A DNA stretch of 64,000 nucleotides from Thermosediminibacter oceani DSM 16646 (GCF_000144645.1 NC_014377.1:930001-994000); one strand, 5' to 3'. Counted from the stretch's first letter, positions 8,337 through 18,640 are shown. A program made the numbers and translations. The notes: generated from the sequence alone by a model not told the origin.

Positions 8337-9794
8337 ATGAAGGTAGATCAGTTGTTGAAAAACCTCAGCGAAATTGTAGATGTGAAAGGTTCGACGGAAG
8401 TCGAGATCAGCAGCATCGCTTATGATTCTCGTAAGGTGAAAAAAGGAGGCCTTTTCGTGGCAATTAAAGGTTTTAAACTTGACGGTCACGATTTTATAGG
8501 CCAGGCGATTAACAACGGAGCCGTTGTGGTTATAGGGGAAAAAGAAATCAATTTGCCTGAAGACGTGCTTTACATAAAAGTCAAAAACAGCCGAAAAGCC
8601 CTTTCCGAGGCATCGTCGTTGTTTTTCGGAAAACCTGCCGAGAGGTTGAATGTGATCGGTGTTACCGGGACCAACGGCAAGACCACTACAACGTATCTGA
8701 TCAAAGCCATCCTCGACGAGGCGGGATATTCCACCGGAGTTGTAGGTACTATAGGCATAAGGATCAAGGAAAGGCTTTTACCGGCCGAACGCACCACGCC
8801 CGAATCTCTGGAATTGAACGAAATTTTTTCAGAAATGGTAAAAGAGGGAGTGGAATACGTAACTATGGAAGTTTCATCCCACTCCCTAAAGCTGCACAGG
8901 GTTGATCACGTAAAATTTGAAGTGGGGGTTTTCACCAACCTAACTCAGGATCACCTGGATTTCCATGTGAGCTTTGAAGATTACTACGCCTCCAAAAAGA
9001 AACTTTTCGATCTTTCGCGAAAAGCCGTGATCAACGTGGACGACGAGAGCGGCGAGCGCCTTTGTAGTGAATTGAATATCCCAGTAATAACCTATGCTAT
9101 CGAAAAAAACGCCGATGTGAGGGCTGAAAACGTCGTTATCGGTTCGGACGGAGTTTCTTACGAAGTATGTGCCGGTGGTGAAAGAAGGAAAATCACATAC
9201 AAAGTACCGGGTCGATTCAGCGTTTACAATTCCCTGGCCGCAATTTCCGCTTGTCTTTCTCTGGGGATTGACCTGGAAACCATGGCAAAAGCTCTGGAAA
9301 AGGTAAGAGGTGTTCCCGGAAGGTTTGAACCAGTAGATGAAGGTCAGGATTTTACAGTTATCGTCGACTACGCCCATACTCCCGACGGACTGGAAAATGT
9401 GTTGAATACGGTTAAGACTTTTGCCAGGGGTAGGATAATTACGGTTTTTGGAGCGGGAGGAGACCGGGATCGGGGGAAAAGGCCTCTGATGGGAAAAGTG
9501 GTTTCCGAACGCTCGGATTACTTTATAATTACCTCCGACAATCCAAGGACCGAAGACCCGCAGGCTATTATAGATGACATAGAGAAAGGGGTAACCGAAA
9601 GGAGTAATTACGAAAAGATAATCGATAGAAGGGAAGCTATCAGAAGAGCTATTGAGATGGCTTTACCCGGTGATGTGGTTCTGATTGCTGGGAAAGGCCA
9701 TGAAGATTATCAGATAATTGGGGATAAGGTCTTACACTTCGATGACAGAGAGGTAGCCAGAGAATTTTTAAGACAGAAGGGGAGAAAACGGTGA
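8337..9794 (+). CDS. murE: UDP-MurNAc-tripeptide synthetase MurE (meso-diaminopimelate-adding)
   Basis: MurE ligates the third amino acid to UDP-MurNAc-L-Ala-D-Glu using ATP. The Mur ligase ATP loop GTNGKT lies at 111-116, and the DNPR motif near residue 404 indicates meso-diaminopimelate rather than lysine as substrate, so the wall is A2pm-type. Length 485 aa is normal. Its stop overlaps the murF start by four bases, indicating translational coupling. Confidence 0.96.
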   Translation: MKVDQLLKNLSEIVDVKGSTEVEISSIAYDSRKVKKGGLFVAIKGFKLDGHDFIGQAINNGAVVVIGEKEINLPEDVLYIKVKNSRKALSEASSLFFGKPAERLNVIGVTGTNGKTTTTYLIKAILDEAGYSTGVVGTIGIRIKERLLPAERTTPESLELNEIFSEMVKEGVEYVTMEVSSHSLKLHRVDHVKFEVGVFTNLTQDHLDFHVSFEDYYASKKKLFDLSRKAVINVDDESGERLCSELNIPVITYAIEKNADVRAENVVIGSDGVSYEVCAGGERRKITYKVPGRFSVYNSLAAISACLSLGIDLETMAKALEKVRGVPGRFEPVDEGQDFTVIVDYAHTPDGLENVLNTVKTFARGRIITVFGAGGDRDRGKRPLMGKVVSERSDYFIITSDNPRTEDPQAIIDDIEKGVTERSNYEKIIDRREAIRRAIEMALPGDVVLIAGKGHEDYQIIGDKVLHFDDREVAREFLRQKGRKR

Positions 9795-11176
9795 AGCCTC
9801 TAACATACGAAGAAGTGGCTAAAGCTACCGGCGGCCGGGTGGAAAAGTCGTTTTCCGGGGAGGTTTTAGGTGTCTCGACCGATTCCAGGTCCTTAAAGCA
9901 TGGAGATCTTTTTGTGCCGCTGGTAGGTGCAAAATTCGACGGCCATGATTTTATAAAAAACGCATTCGAAGCCGGAGCTTCGGCTACCTTATGCGCTGAA
10001 GATAAAAGGGACAGGGTTCTGAACTTAACCCTTGAAAAACCGGTGATTTTTGTTGACGATACTCAAAATGCTTTACTCAGGCTGGCTGGATTTTACCGAT
10101 CTTTTTTTTCCATCCCCTTCGTTGCAATCACGGGTAGCGTTGGAAAGACGACCACGAAAGAGATGATAGCGGCGGTTTTAACGAGGCGCTACCGGGTATT
10201 GAAAAATGAAGGAAATTTTAACAACGAAATCGGTCTTCCTCTTACCCTCTTTCGTTTGGAAGACCACCAGGTCGGGGTTGTTGAAATGGGAATGAGTGGT
10301 TTCGGTGAGATAAGCCGTCTTTCTGCCATTGTAAAGCCGCATGTAGCTGTTATTACCAACATCGGGGTCTCACACATAGAAAAGCTGGGAAGCAGGGAGA
10401 ACATAGCCAGAGCGAAACTGGAGATCATCGAGCCCCTATCGAAAGATGACCTGGTGGTGCTCAACGCCGACAGTCCGGAGCTTTACGCGAAAAGAGGAAC
10501 GTTAACGCCGAGGACTGTGTATTTCGGTATTGAAAAGGGCGATATCAGGGCGACGGATATTGTATCGATGGGGCGTGATGGGGTAATCTTCAAAGTAACC
10601 GGTGACATCCCGGAGTTTTCGGTTGAAATACCACTGGCGGGGACTCATAATGTATATAACGCGCTCGCTGCCATTGCAGTGGGGTTGGAATTCGGTCTTA
10701 GCATTGACGAAATACGGCGGGGGCTTATGGAATTAAAACCCACCAAAATGAGGCTGGAGTTTAAAAAAACTCCTTTCGGAGCGGTAGTGATCGACGATTG
10801 CTACAACGCCAGTCCCGATTCCATGAAAGCGGCTCTGAATGTTTTGCGGGAATTGGGAGAAGGCAGAAGGAAAGTTGCAATACTTGGCGATATGCTTGAA
10901 CTGGGCGATTACGCCGTTAAAGCCCACGAGGAAATAGGAAGGTATGCTGCAGGCAAGACCGATATACTGATATGTATAGGAAACCACGCGGAGGACCTGG
11001 CAAAGGGTGCTACCGAGGCGGGCTTAGGCCCCCGTTTTATCCATACTTTCAGCACCAATAAAGAAGCAATTGACCGGCTCGGAGAACTCGTTGAAGATTG
11101 TGATATAATTTTAGTAAAAGCCTCGAGAGGTATGAAGTTGGAGGAAATAGTAGATTTTTTGGTTAGGGGGTCATAA
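9791..11176 (+). CDS. murF: UDP-MurNAc-tripeptide--D-alanyl-D-alanine ligase MurF
   Basis: MurF adds D-Ala-D-Ala to complete the muropeptide precursor. The ATP loop GSVGKTTTKE near residue 114, the EMGMSGFGEI motif and the DDCYNASPDSMKAAL motif are typical. It starts with GTG 9791 inside the murE stop region and ends two bases before mraY, within a tightly packed cell-wall operon. Confidence 0.96.
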   Translation: MKPLTYEEVAKATGGRVEKSFSGEVLGVSTDSRSLKHGDLFVPLVGAKFDGHDFIKNAFEAGASATLCAEDKRDRVLNLTLEKPVIFVDDTQNALLRLAGFYRSFFSIPFVAITGSVGKTTTKEMIAAVLTRRYRVLKNEGNFNNEIGLPLTLFRLEDHQVGVVEMGMSGFGEISRLSAIVKPHVAVITNIGVSHIEKLGSRENIARAKLEIIEPLSKDDLVVLNADSPELYAKRGTLTPRTVYFGIEKGDIRATDIVSMGRDGVIFKVTGDIPEFSVEIPLAGTHNVYNALAAIAVGLEFGLSIDEIRRGLMELKPTKMRLEFKKTPFGAVVIDDCYNASPDSMKAALNVLRELGEGRRKVAILGDMLELGDYAVKAHEEIGRYAAGKTDILICIGNHAEDLAKGATEAGLGPRFIHTFSTNKEAIDRLGELVEDCDIILVKASRGMKLEEIVDFLVRGS

Positions 11177-11178
11177 CA

Positions 11179-12147
11179 ATGAAGACCGCTTTTCTTGCAG
11201 CAGCAACCGCATTTACATTGGTGGCATTGTTTGGCATATTCGTAATTCCGATGCTGGCTGCGCTTAAATTCGGGCAAACGGTAAGGATCGACGGGCCCAA
11301 AAGGCATCTTAAAAAAACAGGAACCCCCACCATGGGGGGTATAATGATAATACCCGCCATTATACTCTCTACCATGTTTTTTTATAAAGGGACTTATTAC
11401 ACGTCGATGGTCCTTTTATCAACTACTGGTTTTGCCCTGATAGGATTCGCCGATGATTACATTAAAGTAGTAAAGAAAAGGTCATTGGGGCTCAGAGCCA
11501 GTCAAAAGCTGCTTTTTCAGGTAATACTTTCAATAATACTTGCCTTTTTTGCTCTCACCGTTTATCCCGGCACCACAAAAGTCTTTTTCCCCTTTATAAA
11601 AGGGGGAATTGATCTAGGGCTGCTCTACATACCGTTCACCGTATTTATAATACTGGGAACGGTAAACAGCGTTAATTTGACCGATGGCCTGGACGGTCTT
11701 GTTTCCGGAATCGTTGTAGTGGTGGGTTTTGCATATACGCTGATTTCTTTTTTTCTGGGCAAGGATGATTTGGCATTGTTCAGCGCCGCCGTCAGCGGTG
11801 CCTGCCTCGGATTTTTGCTTTACAACCGCTACCCCGCCAGGGTGTTTATGGGCGATACCGGTTCTCTGGGGCTGGGAGGAGCGATATCTGCTCTCACTGT
11901 GTTAAACGGAACTCATTTTTACCTGGCGTTTATAGGCCTTGTATTTATGCTCGAAACCCTTTCCGTAATACTGCAGGTGGTATTTTTCAGGACTACGGGA
12001 AAGAGAATTTTCAGAATGAGCCCACTTCACCATCATTTTGAACTCGGAGGTTGGAGCGAGGTAAAAGTAGTTACTGTGTTCTGGATTTTTGCCGCAGTTT
12101 CGGCTTTAATAGGCATCGCGCTCTTTTACTTGACCGTGGTCTACTAG
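11179..12147 (+). CDS. mraY: Phospho-MurNAc-pentapeptide transferase MraY
   Basis: An integral membrane enzyme of about ten segments that transfers phospho-MurNAc-pentapeptide to undecaprenyl phosphate, making lipid I. The GFADDYIK aspartate motif, NLTDGLDGL, the GDTGSL motif and the PLHHHFEL histidine box are all present. It is 322 aa, the usual size, and overlaps nothing; murD follows 17 bp later. Confidence 0.97.
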   Translation: MKTAFLAAATAFTLVALFGIFVIPMLAALKFGQTVRIDGPKRHLKKTGTPTMGGIMIIPAIILSTMFFYKGTYYTSMVLLSTTGFALIGFADDYIKVVKKRSLGLRASQKLLFQVILSIILAFFALTVYPGTTKVFFPFIKGGIDLGLLYIPFTVFIILGTVNSVNLTDGLDGLVSGIVVVVGFAYTLISFFLGKDDLALFSAAVSGACLGFLLYNRYPARVFMGDTGSLGLGGAISALTVLNGTHFYLAFIGLVFMLETLSVILQVVFFRTTGKRIFRMSPLHHHFELGGWSEVKVVTVFWIFAAVSALIGIALFYLTVVY

Positions 12148-12164
12148 ATAGGGAGGGTAAAACA

Positions 12165-13523
12165 ATGGAATTAAGGGGTAAGAAAGTTTTAATAGTAGGA
12201 CTTGCAAGAAGCGGCGTTGCTGCAGCTATTGAACTTTCGGGAATGGGGGCTAAAGTTACAGCAAACGATATAAAGACTAAAGAACAGATGGAAGAAACCG
12301 TGGAGAAGCTTAGTTCCAAGGGTATTGAACTTGTCCTTGGGGGACACCCTTTGAAGCTGCTAGATGATACTGATCTTATCGTGGTAAGCCCGGGGGTGCC
12401 CAGCGATATCCCACTCTTGAAAGAAGCGAGGGAAAGGAATATCCCCGTCGTTAGCGAGTTGGAAGTGGGATACTGGTTTACAAAGGCACCGATAATTGCG
12501 ATTACGGGAACCAACGGGAAAACGACGACGACCACCCTCATAGGCGAGATACTAAAAAACGACGGAAAAAACATTTCGGTGGCGGGAAACATTGGGACGC
12601 CGCTGATACAGGAAGCCGATAAAAACGGGAGCAAGGATTACATTGTTGTGGAAGTAAGCAGCTTCCAGCTTGAAAATATAGTACGCTTCAAGCCAAAAAT
12701 AAGCGTAATTTTAAACATAACCGAAGATCACCTGAACCGGCATAAGACTTTCGAAAATTACATAGAAGCCAAAGCCAGAATTCTGGAGAATCAGGACGAA
12801 GAAGATTTTACGGTTTTAAATTATGATGATCCGATTGTAGCATCACTGGAAAAGAGGGCCAGGAGTAAGATTGTGTTTTTTAGCCGAAAACAGGAACTTC
12901 AAGAAGGTGTTTATGTGAAAAACGACGTAATTGTCATAAGAGAAAACGGTAATATATACCCGATTTTAAAAGCAAAAGAACTGGGAATTAAGGGCTCACA
13001 TAACCTGGAAAACGCCCTTGCTGCCGTAGCGGTCGCATGGATAACAAAGGCGAATTTGAACAACCTTGCTGAGACCCTTAAGGATTTTCATGGGGTGGAG
13101 CATCGCCTGGAATATGTGGATACCATCGACGGCGTAAAGTTCATTAATGACTCAAAAGGAACAAATCCGGATGCGGCCCAAAAAGCCCTGGAAGCTGTGG
13201 ATGGTCCTATAATCCTTATAGCCGGAGGATATGACAAAAAAGTTGATTTCAGGCCCTTCGTCAGGTCGTTTTTTGGCAAAGTGAAGAAAGTTGTCCTAAT
13301 AGGGGCCACCGCCGATCAAATAGAAAGAACCGCCAGAGAGGAGGGTTTTTTCGAGGTAGAGAAGGCGGCATCAATGCGCGAAGCGGTTGAAATTGCCAAA
13401 AGGTCCGCCGAACCCGGTGATACGGTACTCCTTTCGCCGGCGTGTGCCAGCTGGGATATGTTTTCCAACTTTGAAGAGCGCGGGCGGGTTTTTAAAGAGG
13501 CGGTACGTTCTCTGAAAGCGTGA
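12165..13523 (+). CDS. murD: UDP-MurNAc-L-alanine--D-glutamate ligase MurD
   Basis: MurD adds D-Glu to UDP-MurNAc-L-Ala. An N-terminal Rossmann-like domain (GKKVLIVGLARSGVAA) precedes the ATP loop GTNGKTTTTT and the C-terminal domain with SPACASWDMF. The frame is open upstream into mraY, but ATG 12165 with the AGGGAGGG site at 12150-12157 gives the standard 452 aa. Confidence 0.95.
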   Translation: MELRGKKVLIVGLARSGVAAAIELSGMGAKVTANDIKTKEQMEETVEKLSSKGIELVLGGHPLKLLDDTDLIVVSPGVPSDIPLLKEARERNIPVVSELEVGYWFTKAPIIAITGTNGKTTTTTLIGEILKNDGKNISVAGNIGTPLIQEADKNGSKDYIVVEVSSFQLENIVRFKPKISVILNITEDHLNRHKTFENYIEAKARILENQDEEDFTVLNYDDPIVASLEKRARSKIVFFSRKQELQEGVYVKNDVIVIRENGNIYPILKAKELGIKGSHNLENALAAVAVAWITKANLNNLAETLKDFHGVEHRLEYVDTIDGVKFINDSKGTNPDAAQKALEAVDGPIILIAGGYDKKVDFRPFVRSFFGKVKKVVLIGATADQIERTAREEGFFEVEKAASMREAVEIAKRSAEPGDTVLLSPACASWDMFSNFEERGRVFKEAVRSLKA

Positions 13524-13538
13524 CAAGAGGTGAGGATC

Positions 13539-14639
13539 ATGAGATACCGCAAACCTCCTGATTTTGCCATACTGCTTGTCGTTCTTGTGCTCTTATGTTT
13601 TGGAATAGTGATGGTCTTCAGTTCTAGCAGCGTATGGGCTTATTATATGCACAAAGACAGCCTGTATTTTTTAAAGAGGCAGTTAGTATCTGCCCTGTTG
13701 GGACTTATTGCGATGGTATACTTTATGAACTACGATTACTGGAAGATAAAAAAATATGAAAAAATAATACTCCTCGTCATGTATTTGCTTCTCATACTGG
13801 TTTTGATCCCCGGAATCGGCATGAAAATCAATGAAGCGAGGCGCTGGATAGGTGTTGGTGCTTTCAGCGTCCAACCTTCCGAAATAGCTAAACTGGGCAT
13901 GGTGGTGTACCTTTCCTGTGCACTGGAACGCAAGCAGGAAGATCTAAAAAATTTTTTAAAGGGCTTATTACCCGTTTTGCTCGTGACCGGAATTACCTGC
14001 GGGCTCGTGCTCGTAGAGCCTCACCTCAGTGCGACTGTGCTCATAGGTATGATTTCAATGGTTATGATTTTTACGGCAGGAGCCAACATGTCACACCTGC
14101 TCTTACTGGGAGCAATAGGGATTATCGGTGTAGTGGTGCTGATTATTATAGAGCCATACCGAATGGTGAGGCTTCTGTCTTTCCTTAATCCCTGGGAAGA
14201 CATTCGGGGAAAGGGTTATAATATAGTGCAGTCGCTGTACGCTTTGGGAGCTGGAGGATTGATCGGAGTGGGACTTGGACAGAGCAGGCAGAAATTTTTT
14301 TATCTGCCTGAGCCCCAAACGGATTTTATTTTTGCTATAATAGGAGAGGAACTGGGGTTTTTGGGTTCAGTTTTTGTAATATTGATGTTCACCATTTTCA
14401 TCTGGCGGGGATATAAAACAGCCCTACATGCTCCCGATCTCTTCGGAAAGTTTATGGCTACGGGTATAACGAGCCTCATTGCTTTTCAGTTTTTGATACA
14501 TGTAGCGGTCGTAACCGCATCTATGCCAGTCACCGGAATGCCTCTGCCCTTTATAAGTTACGGAGGTTCTTCACTGACAATAACGCTGGCTGAGGTGGGC
14601 ATCTTGTTAAATATAACGAGGTATTCGGAGGCAAAATAA
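13539..14639 (+). CDS. spoVE: SEDS-family peptidoglycan polymerase SpoVE/FtsW
   Basis: A ten-segment SEDS glycosyltransferase that polymerises lipid II together with a class B PBP. Family markers include the basic loop MKINEARRWI, the PSEIAKLG motif and the C-terminal GMPLPFISYGGSSL. ATG 13539 with AGAGGTGA 6 bp before it is preferred to GTG 13530. SpoVE and FtsW cannot be told apart by motif; the pairing with SpoVD and position before murG favour SpoVE. It is the only SEDS gene in this cluster. Confidence 0.9.
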   Translation: MRYRKPPDFAILLVVLVLLCFGIVMVFSSSSVWAYYMHKDSLYFLKRQLVSALLGLIAMVYFMNYDYWKIKKYEKIILLVMYLLLILVLIPGIGMKINEARRWIGVGAFSVQPSEIAKLGMVVYLSCALERKQEDLKNFLKGLLPVLLVTGITCGLVLVEPHLSATVLIGMISMVMIFTAGANMSHLLLLGAIGIIGVVVLIIIEPYRMVRLLSFLNPWEDIRGKGYNIVQSLYALGAGGLIGVGLGQSRQKFFYLPEPQTDFIFAIIGEELGFLGSVFVILMFTIFIWRGYKTALHAPDLFGKFMATGITSLIAFQFLIHVAVVTASMPVTGMPLPFISYGGSSLTITLAEVGILLNITRYSEAK

Positions 14640-14640
14640 A

Positions 14641-15753
14641 ATGCTGAAAAAGGTAATAATTGCAGGAGGAGGAACAGGGGGTCATATATACCCGGCTATA
14701 GCGATAGGTCGAGGTTTGAAAAACAGGTTCCCCGATGCGGAAATACTCTTTGTTGGCACCGAAAGGGGTCTGGAAAACGATCTTGTGCCTAAGGCCGGTT
14801 TTACGCTGAAAAAGATCAGGGCTAAGGGGTTCAAAAGAAAATTAACGTTGGATAACCTGATAACAATAAAAGAAGTGATCATGGGTGGAATTGAATCCCT
14901 TATTCTTTTGAAAAAGGAAAAACCGGACCTGGTTATCGGCACCGGAGGTTACGTTGCAGGCCCCGTAGTTTTTTTTGCCGCCCTGTTTAATATTCCAACT
15001 TTTATCCATGAACAGAACGTTAAACCGGGAGTCACCAACAGGATTCTTTCCAGATTTGTAGACAAGATTGCCGTAAGTTTTTCAGATTCCATAAAATACT
15101 TTCCACAAGAAAAAGTGGTGGTAACCGGCAACCCGATAAGGCCGGAAATTGTTTCTGCTGACCGAATGAAAGCGCTGAAAGAGCTTGATTTAGATCCAGA
15201 AAAACCCGTCATACTTTCCTTCGGGGGAAGCCAGGGGGCACGAAGAATTAACGAGGCCATGATGGACCTTATAGAAAGAATAGGAGACGAAAGCTCTTTT
15301 CAGCTTTTCCATATAACCGGCCAAAAAAATTATGAAGAGTTTATCCAGAAGCTGGAAAATAAAGGAATAAATCCCCGGACCCTTGGAAATATTAAAATAA
15401 GGCCATACGTTTACGATATGCATAACGCCATAGCTGCAGCCGATTTGGTAATTTCAAGGGCAGGAGCCATAACTATCGCTGAATTAACTGCAGCCGGAAA
15501 ACCCGCCATCCTTGTGCCGTTGCCCACAGCGGCTGACAGGCATCAGGATTATAATGCCAACCTTATGAAAAAAAATGGCGCTGCGGTTGTTGTGAAGGAT
15601 TGGGATCTTAGCGGCGAAAAGCTTCACAGCATAATCCGTGATCTGGTATTCGACAGGGAACGTCTTCAAAAGATGTCGGCAGCCAGCAAAAGTTTAGGTA
15701 AGCCTGATGCATTGGATAGAATTTTAGATGAAATTATCCTGCTATTGAACTAA
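14641..15753 (+). CDS. murG: Lipid II synthase MurG (GlcNAc transferase)
   Basis: MurG transfers GlcNAc from UDP-GlcNAc to lipid I at the inner membrane face. The N-terminal GGGTGGHIYPA loop, the SFGGSQGARRIN loop and the C-terminal nucleotide-sugar site (SRAGAITIAELTA) identify it. It starts one base after the spoVE stop. The 370 aa length is normal. Confidence 0.96.
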   Translation: MLKKVIIAGGGTGGHIYPAIAIGRGLKNRFPDAEILFVGTERGLENDLVPKAGFTLKKIRAKGFKRKLTLDNLITIKEVIMGGIESLILLKKEKPDLVIGTGGYVAGPVVFFAALFNIPTFIHEQNVKPGVTNRILSRFVDKIAVSFSDSIKYFPQEKVVVTGNPIRPEIVSADRMKALKELDLDPEKPVILSFGGSQGARRINEAMMDLIERIGDESSFQLFHITGQKNYEEFIQKLENKGINPRTLGNIKIRPYVYDMHNAIAAADLVISRAGAITIAELTAAGKPAILVPLPTAADRHQDYNANLMKKNGAAVVVKDWDLSGEKLHSIIRDLVFDRERLQKMSAASKSLGKPDALDRILDEIILLLN

Positions 15754-15844
15754 AATTTCCGGATTGTAAGCCTATTTAAAGGGTTTCTTCCTTGTGGTAA
15801 TATAAAATTGTTACATTTTTTGTAAAAAGCCGGAGTGTAACACG

Positions 15845-15873
15845 TTGTAGAACTTCAGCATAGTATGTATTAT
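15845..15873 (+). promoter_or_regulatory. Putative SigA promoter before murC
   Basis: TTGTAG (15845-15850) and TATTAT (15868-15873) are 17 bp apart in the 169-bp gap between murG and murC, allowing murC-murA and downstream genes to be transcribed separately. An inverted repeat TGTTACA/TGTAACA around 15810-15842 lies just upstream. Confidence 0.5.
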
Positions 15874-15922
15874 GCTTATTTCGAACCTGATAGACAGGGT
15901 TTGTTGGAAGGAGAGAACAGCT

Positions 15923-17308
15923 TTGTTGAGAAATTGCAAACGCATTCATTTTATAGGTATTGGCGGTACTGGAATGAGCGGAATAGCCAAAATAGTTATG
16001 GAACTGGGATACGAAGTTTCCGGCTCTGACCTCAAGTTTTCCGAGGCGCTGAACCGCTTAAAAGAAGAAGGTGCGAGGGTTTTTATCGGACATGATGCTG
16101 CAAATATAAGAGGAGCAGATTTGGTGGTAGTATCTTCTGCTATTCCACCGACAAATCCGGAATATGTGGAAGCAATTAAGAACGATATACCGGTTATCCA
16201 CCGGGCGGACATGTTGAGCACGCTGATGGCTACCAGGAAAGGAATAGCCGTTTCGGGTGCCCACGGGAAGACCACCACGACGTCGATGATTTCCCTCGTC
16301 CTTGAGAAAGGCGGAATGAGTCCCACAGTAGTTATCGGAGGGGAACTCAACGACATAGGTGGAAACGCAACTCTCGGGAAAGGCGAGTATATGGTGGCTG
16401 AAGCCGACGAGAGCGACGGGTCTTTTTTAAAACTCACCCCTTATATAGCCGTTGTTACCAATATCGAAAACGACCACATGGATCATTACAAAGATATGGA
16501 AAGCATGAAGGAAGCCTATAGAAAATTTATAATGAACCTTAAAAAAGACGGCTTTGCCCTGCTGGGAACCGATAATGAACATGTAAGAGATGTGATGAAA
16601 CGCGTAGATGTCCCTTACTTTACCTACGGAATTAATTATCCAGCGGATTACATGCCGAAAAACATACATATAGAGGGAGTGGATTCAAGATTCGAAGTAT
16701 ATTATAGGAATGAGCGCTTGGGAGAGCTGGAACTCCACGTGCCCGGGATGCATAATATATATAATGCAACGGCCGCTGTTGCCGTAGGCCACAGGCTCGG
16801 ATTAAAGATGGAGGATATAGCCGGTGCTCTTCAAGCCTTTAGAGGAGTGCAGCGCCGGTTCCAGCTTATCGGTGAGGTGGGCGGAGTCAGGGTCGTAGAT
16901 GATTACGCTCACCATCCTACAGAAATTAAAGCTACCCTCAAAGCTGCAAAATTGCTTAATCCAAATAAACTGTACGCGGTTTTCCAGCCTCACCGGTACA
17001 CCAGGACCAAAATGCTGGCGGAAGAATTCGGCAATGCTTTTGAAGATGCCGACGAAGTAATAATCACGCGCCTTTACAGTGCCGGTGAAGCACCTATACC
17101 CGGGGTGTCATCTATGCTGATAGTCGAAGCTCTGAAACGCAGCGGTAAGAATGTCACCTACATTGACGATAAAGAAAAGATACCTGACTATCTAGCAGAA
17201 AGGGTTGTACCCGGTGATTTCGTATTAACCATCGGTGCGGGAGATATATACAAAGTAGCTTATGATACGGTAGGAAAGCTGGAGGTGCTGTGTGAGAGGA
17301 CCCGGTAA
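15923..17308 (+). CDS. murC: UDP-N-acetylmuramate--L-alanine ligase MurC
   Basis: MurC adds the first L-alanine to UDP-MurNAc. The N-terminal HFIGIGGTGMSGIA loop, the ATP loop GAHGKTTTT and the DDYAHHPTEI motif are typical. I choose TTG 15923 because AAGGAGAG precedes it by 9 bp and the product is 461 aa, as in the family; ATG 15872 would add 17 residues without a ribosome site. Confidence 0.94.
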   Translation: MLRNCKRIHFIGIGGTGMSGIAKIVMELGYEVSGSDLKFSEALNRLKEEGARVFIGHDAANIRGADLVVVSSAIPPTNPEYVEAIKNDIPVIHRADMLSTLMATRKGIAVSGAHGKTTTTSMISLVLEKGGMSPTVVIGGELNDIGGNATLGKGEYMVAEADESDGSFLKLTPYIAVVTNIENDHMDHYKDMESMKEAYRKFIMNLKKDGFALLGTDNEHVRDVMKRVDVPYFTYGINYPADYMPKNIHIEGVDSRFEVYYRNERLGELELHVPGMHNIYNATAAVAVGHRLGLKMEDIAGALQAFRGVQRRFQLIGEVGGVRVVDDYAHHPTEIKATLKAAKLLNPNKLYAVFQPHRYTRTKMLAEEFGNAFEDADEVIITRLYSAGEAPIPGVSSMLIVEALKRSGKNVTYIDDKEKIPDYLAERVVPGDFVLTIGAGDIYKVAYDTVGKLEVLCERTR

Positions 17309-17326
17309 ATACCGGAGGTGAATTAT

Positions 17327-18589
17327 GTGGGGGCTTATGTAATAACGGGGGGCCTCAAACTTACAGGAAGACTTAGGGTGCAGGGCTCTAAAAATGCCAG
17401 TCTTCCGATTCTCGCAGCCACACTTCTTAATTCTCAGAAGAGCTGCATAAAAAATGTACCGGAGATAAAAGACGTTCAGGTAATGTTAAGCATATTGACC
17501 ATGCTTGGGGCCAAGATCACTCAAAACGGCAATGAAGTGACAATAGATACGAGCACCGTGAATACTTGGGAAGTGCCCGAACAGTTGATGAGAAAGATGA
17601 GGTCTTCCATAGTTTTAATGGGCCCCTTACTCGGGCGGTTCGGCAGGGTTAAAGTATCGTATCCGGGAGGTTGCGAAATAGGTCCGAGGCCCATTGACCT
17701 GCATTTAAAAGGCTTTGCAGCGCTGGGCGTAAAGATGAGAGAGAGCTATGGTTTTATTTATGCCGAGGCGGAAAAATTAAAAGGTGCAAACATACACCTG
17801 GATTTTCCCAGCGTGGGTGCCACCGAAAATCTGATGTTGGCTGCGGTTCTGGCCGAAGGTAGAACCGTAATCAGGAATGCGGCAAAAGAACCCGAGATAG
17901 TTGACCTTCAAAACTTTTTAAACAAAATGGGATGCCGTGTTAAGGGTGCTGGTACAGATACCATTAAAATAGAAGGTTGTTCTATTGCTGATTTAAAACC
18001 CGTAGAAGAGTACACAGTTATCCCGGATAGGATTGCGGCGGGGACCTACCTGGTTGCGGCTGCCGCTACTAGAGGAAACATCGTGCTGGAAAACGTTATT
18101 CGTGAACATATCGAGCCTATTCTGGCCAAATTGAGGGAGATGGGCTGCAGGATAAGAAGTGAGGACGACAAGGTTGAATTGTGGGTGGAAGCGCCCTTAA
18201 GAGCCCTGGACAGTCTCAGAACCCTCCCATACCCGGGATTTCCTACCGATGTGCAAGCCCCTATGATGGCGCTGCTGACCACGGTGGATGGCACTTCAAT
18301 CATTACTGAAACAGTTTTTGAAAACAGATTTAAACATGCAGAAGAACTGAGGCGGATGGGGGCTAATATAAAGATAAACGGCAATACCGCCATAATAAAA
18401 GGTGTGAAAAAATTGACGGGGGCCATTGTTGAAGCAAAAGACCTACGAGCCGGTGCGGGTCTGGTCATTGCAGGCCTTGCGGCCGATGGAAAGACAATTG
18501 TGGAGGGTACCTCTTATATTGAGAGAGGATACGAGCGGTTTGACGATAACCTACGGGCACTCGGAGCCAAAATCGAAAAAATAGAATAA
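17327..18589 (+). CDS. murA: UDP-GlcNAc 1-carboxyvinyltransferase MurA
   Basis: MurA commits UDP-GlcNAc to wall synthesis by transferring enolpyruvate from PEP. Catalytic residues are visible: K22 in GSKNA and the PEP/fosfomycin-binding C116 in PGGCEIGPRP, so it is not of the naturally resistant Cys-to-Asp type. GTG 17327 follows GGAGGTG with 6-bp spacing. Its place between murC and divIB, where Bacillus has murB, is notable: no murB is present in this window. Confidence 0.95.
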   Translation: MGAYVITGGLKLTGRLRVQGSKNASLPILAATLLNSQKSCIKNVPEIKDVQVMLSILTMLGAKITQNGNEVTIDTSTVNTWEVPEQLMRKMRSSIVLMGPLLGRFGRVKVSYPGGCEIGPRPIDLHLKGFAALGVKMRESYGFIYAEAEKLKGANIHLDFPSVGATENLMLAAVLAEGRTVIRNAAKEPEIVDLQNFLNKMGCRVKGAGTDTIKIEGCSIADLKPVEEYTVIPDRIAAGTYLVAAAATRGNIVLENVIREHIEPILAKLREMGCRIRSEDDKVELWVEAPLRALDSLRTLPYPGFPTDVQAPMMALLTTVDGTSIITETVFENRFKHAEELRRMGANIKINGNTAIIKGVKKLTGAIVEAKDLRAGAGLVIAGLAADGKTIVEGTSYIERGYERFDDNLRALGAKIEKIE

Positions 18590-18640
18590 CTCTTCTTTTT
18601 TGTGAGGGAAGGGAGGACAAGTCGCCTTATTAAAATAAAA

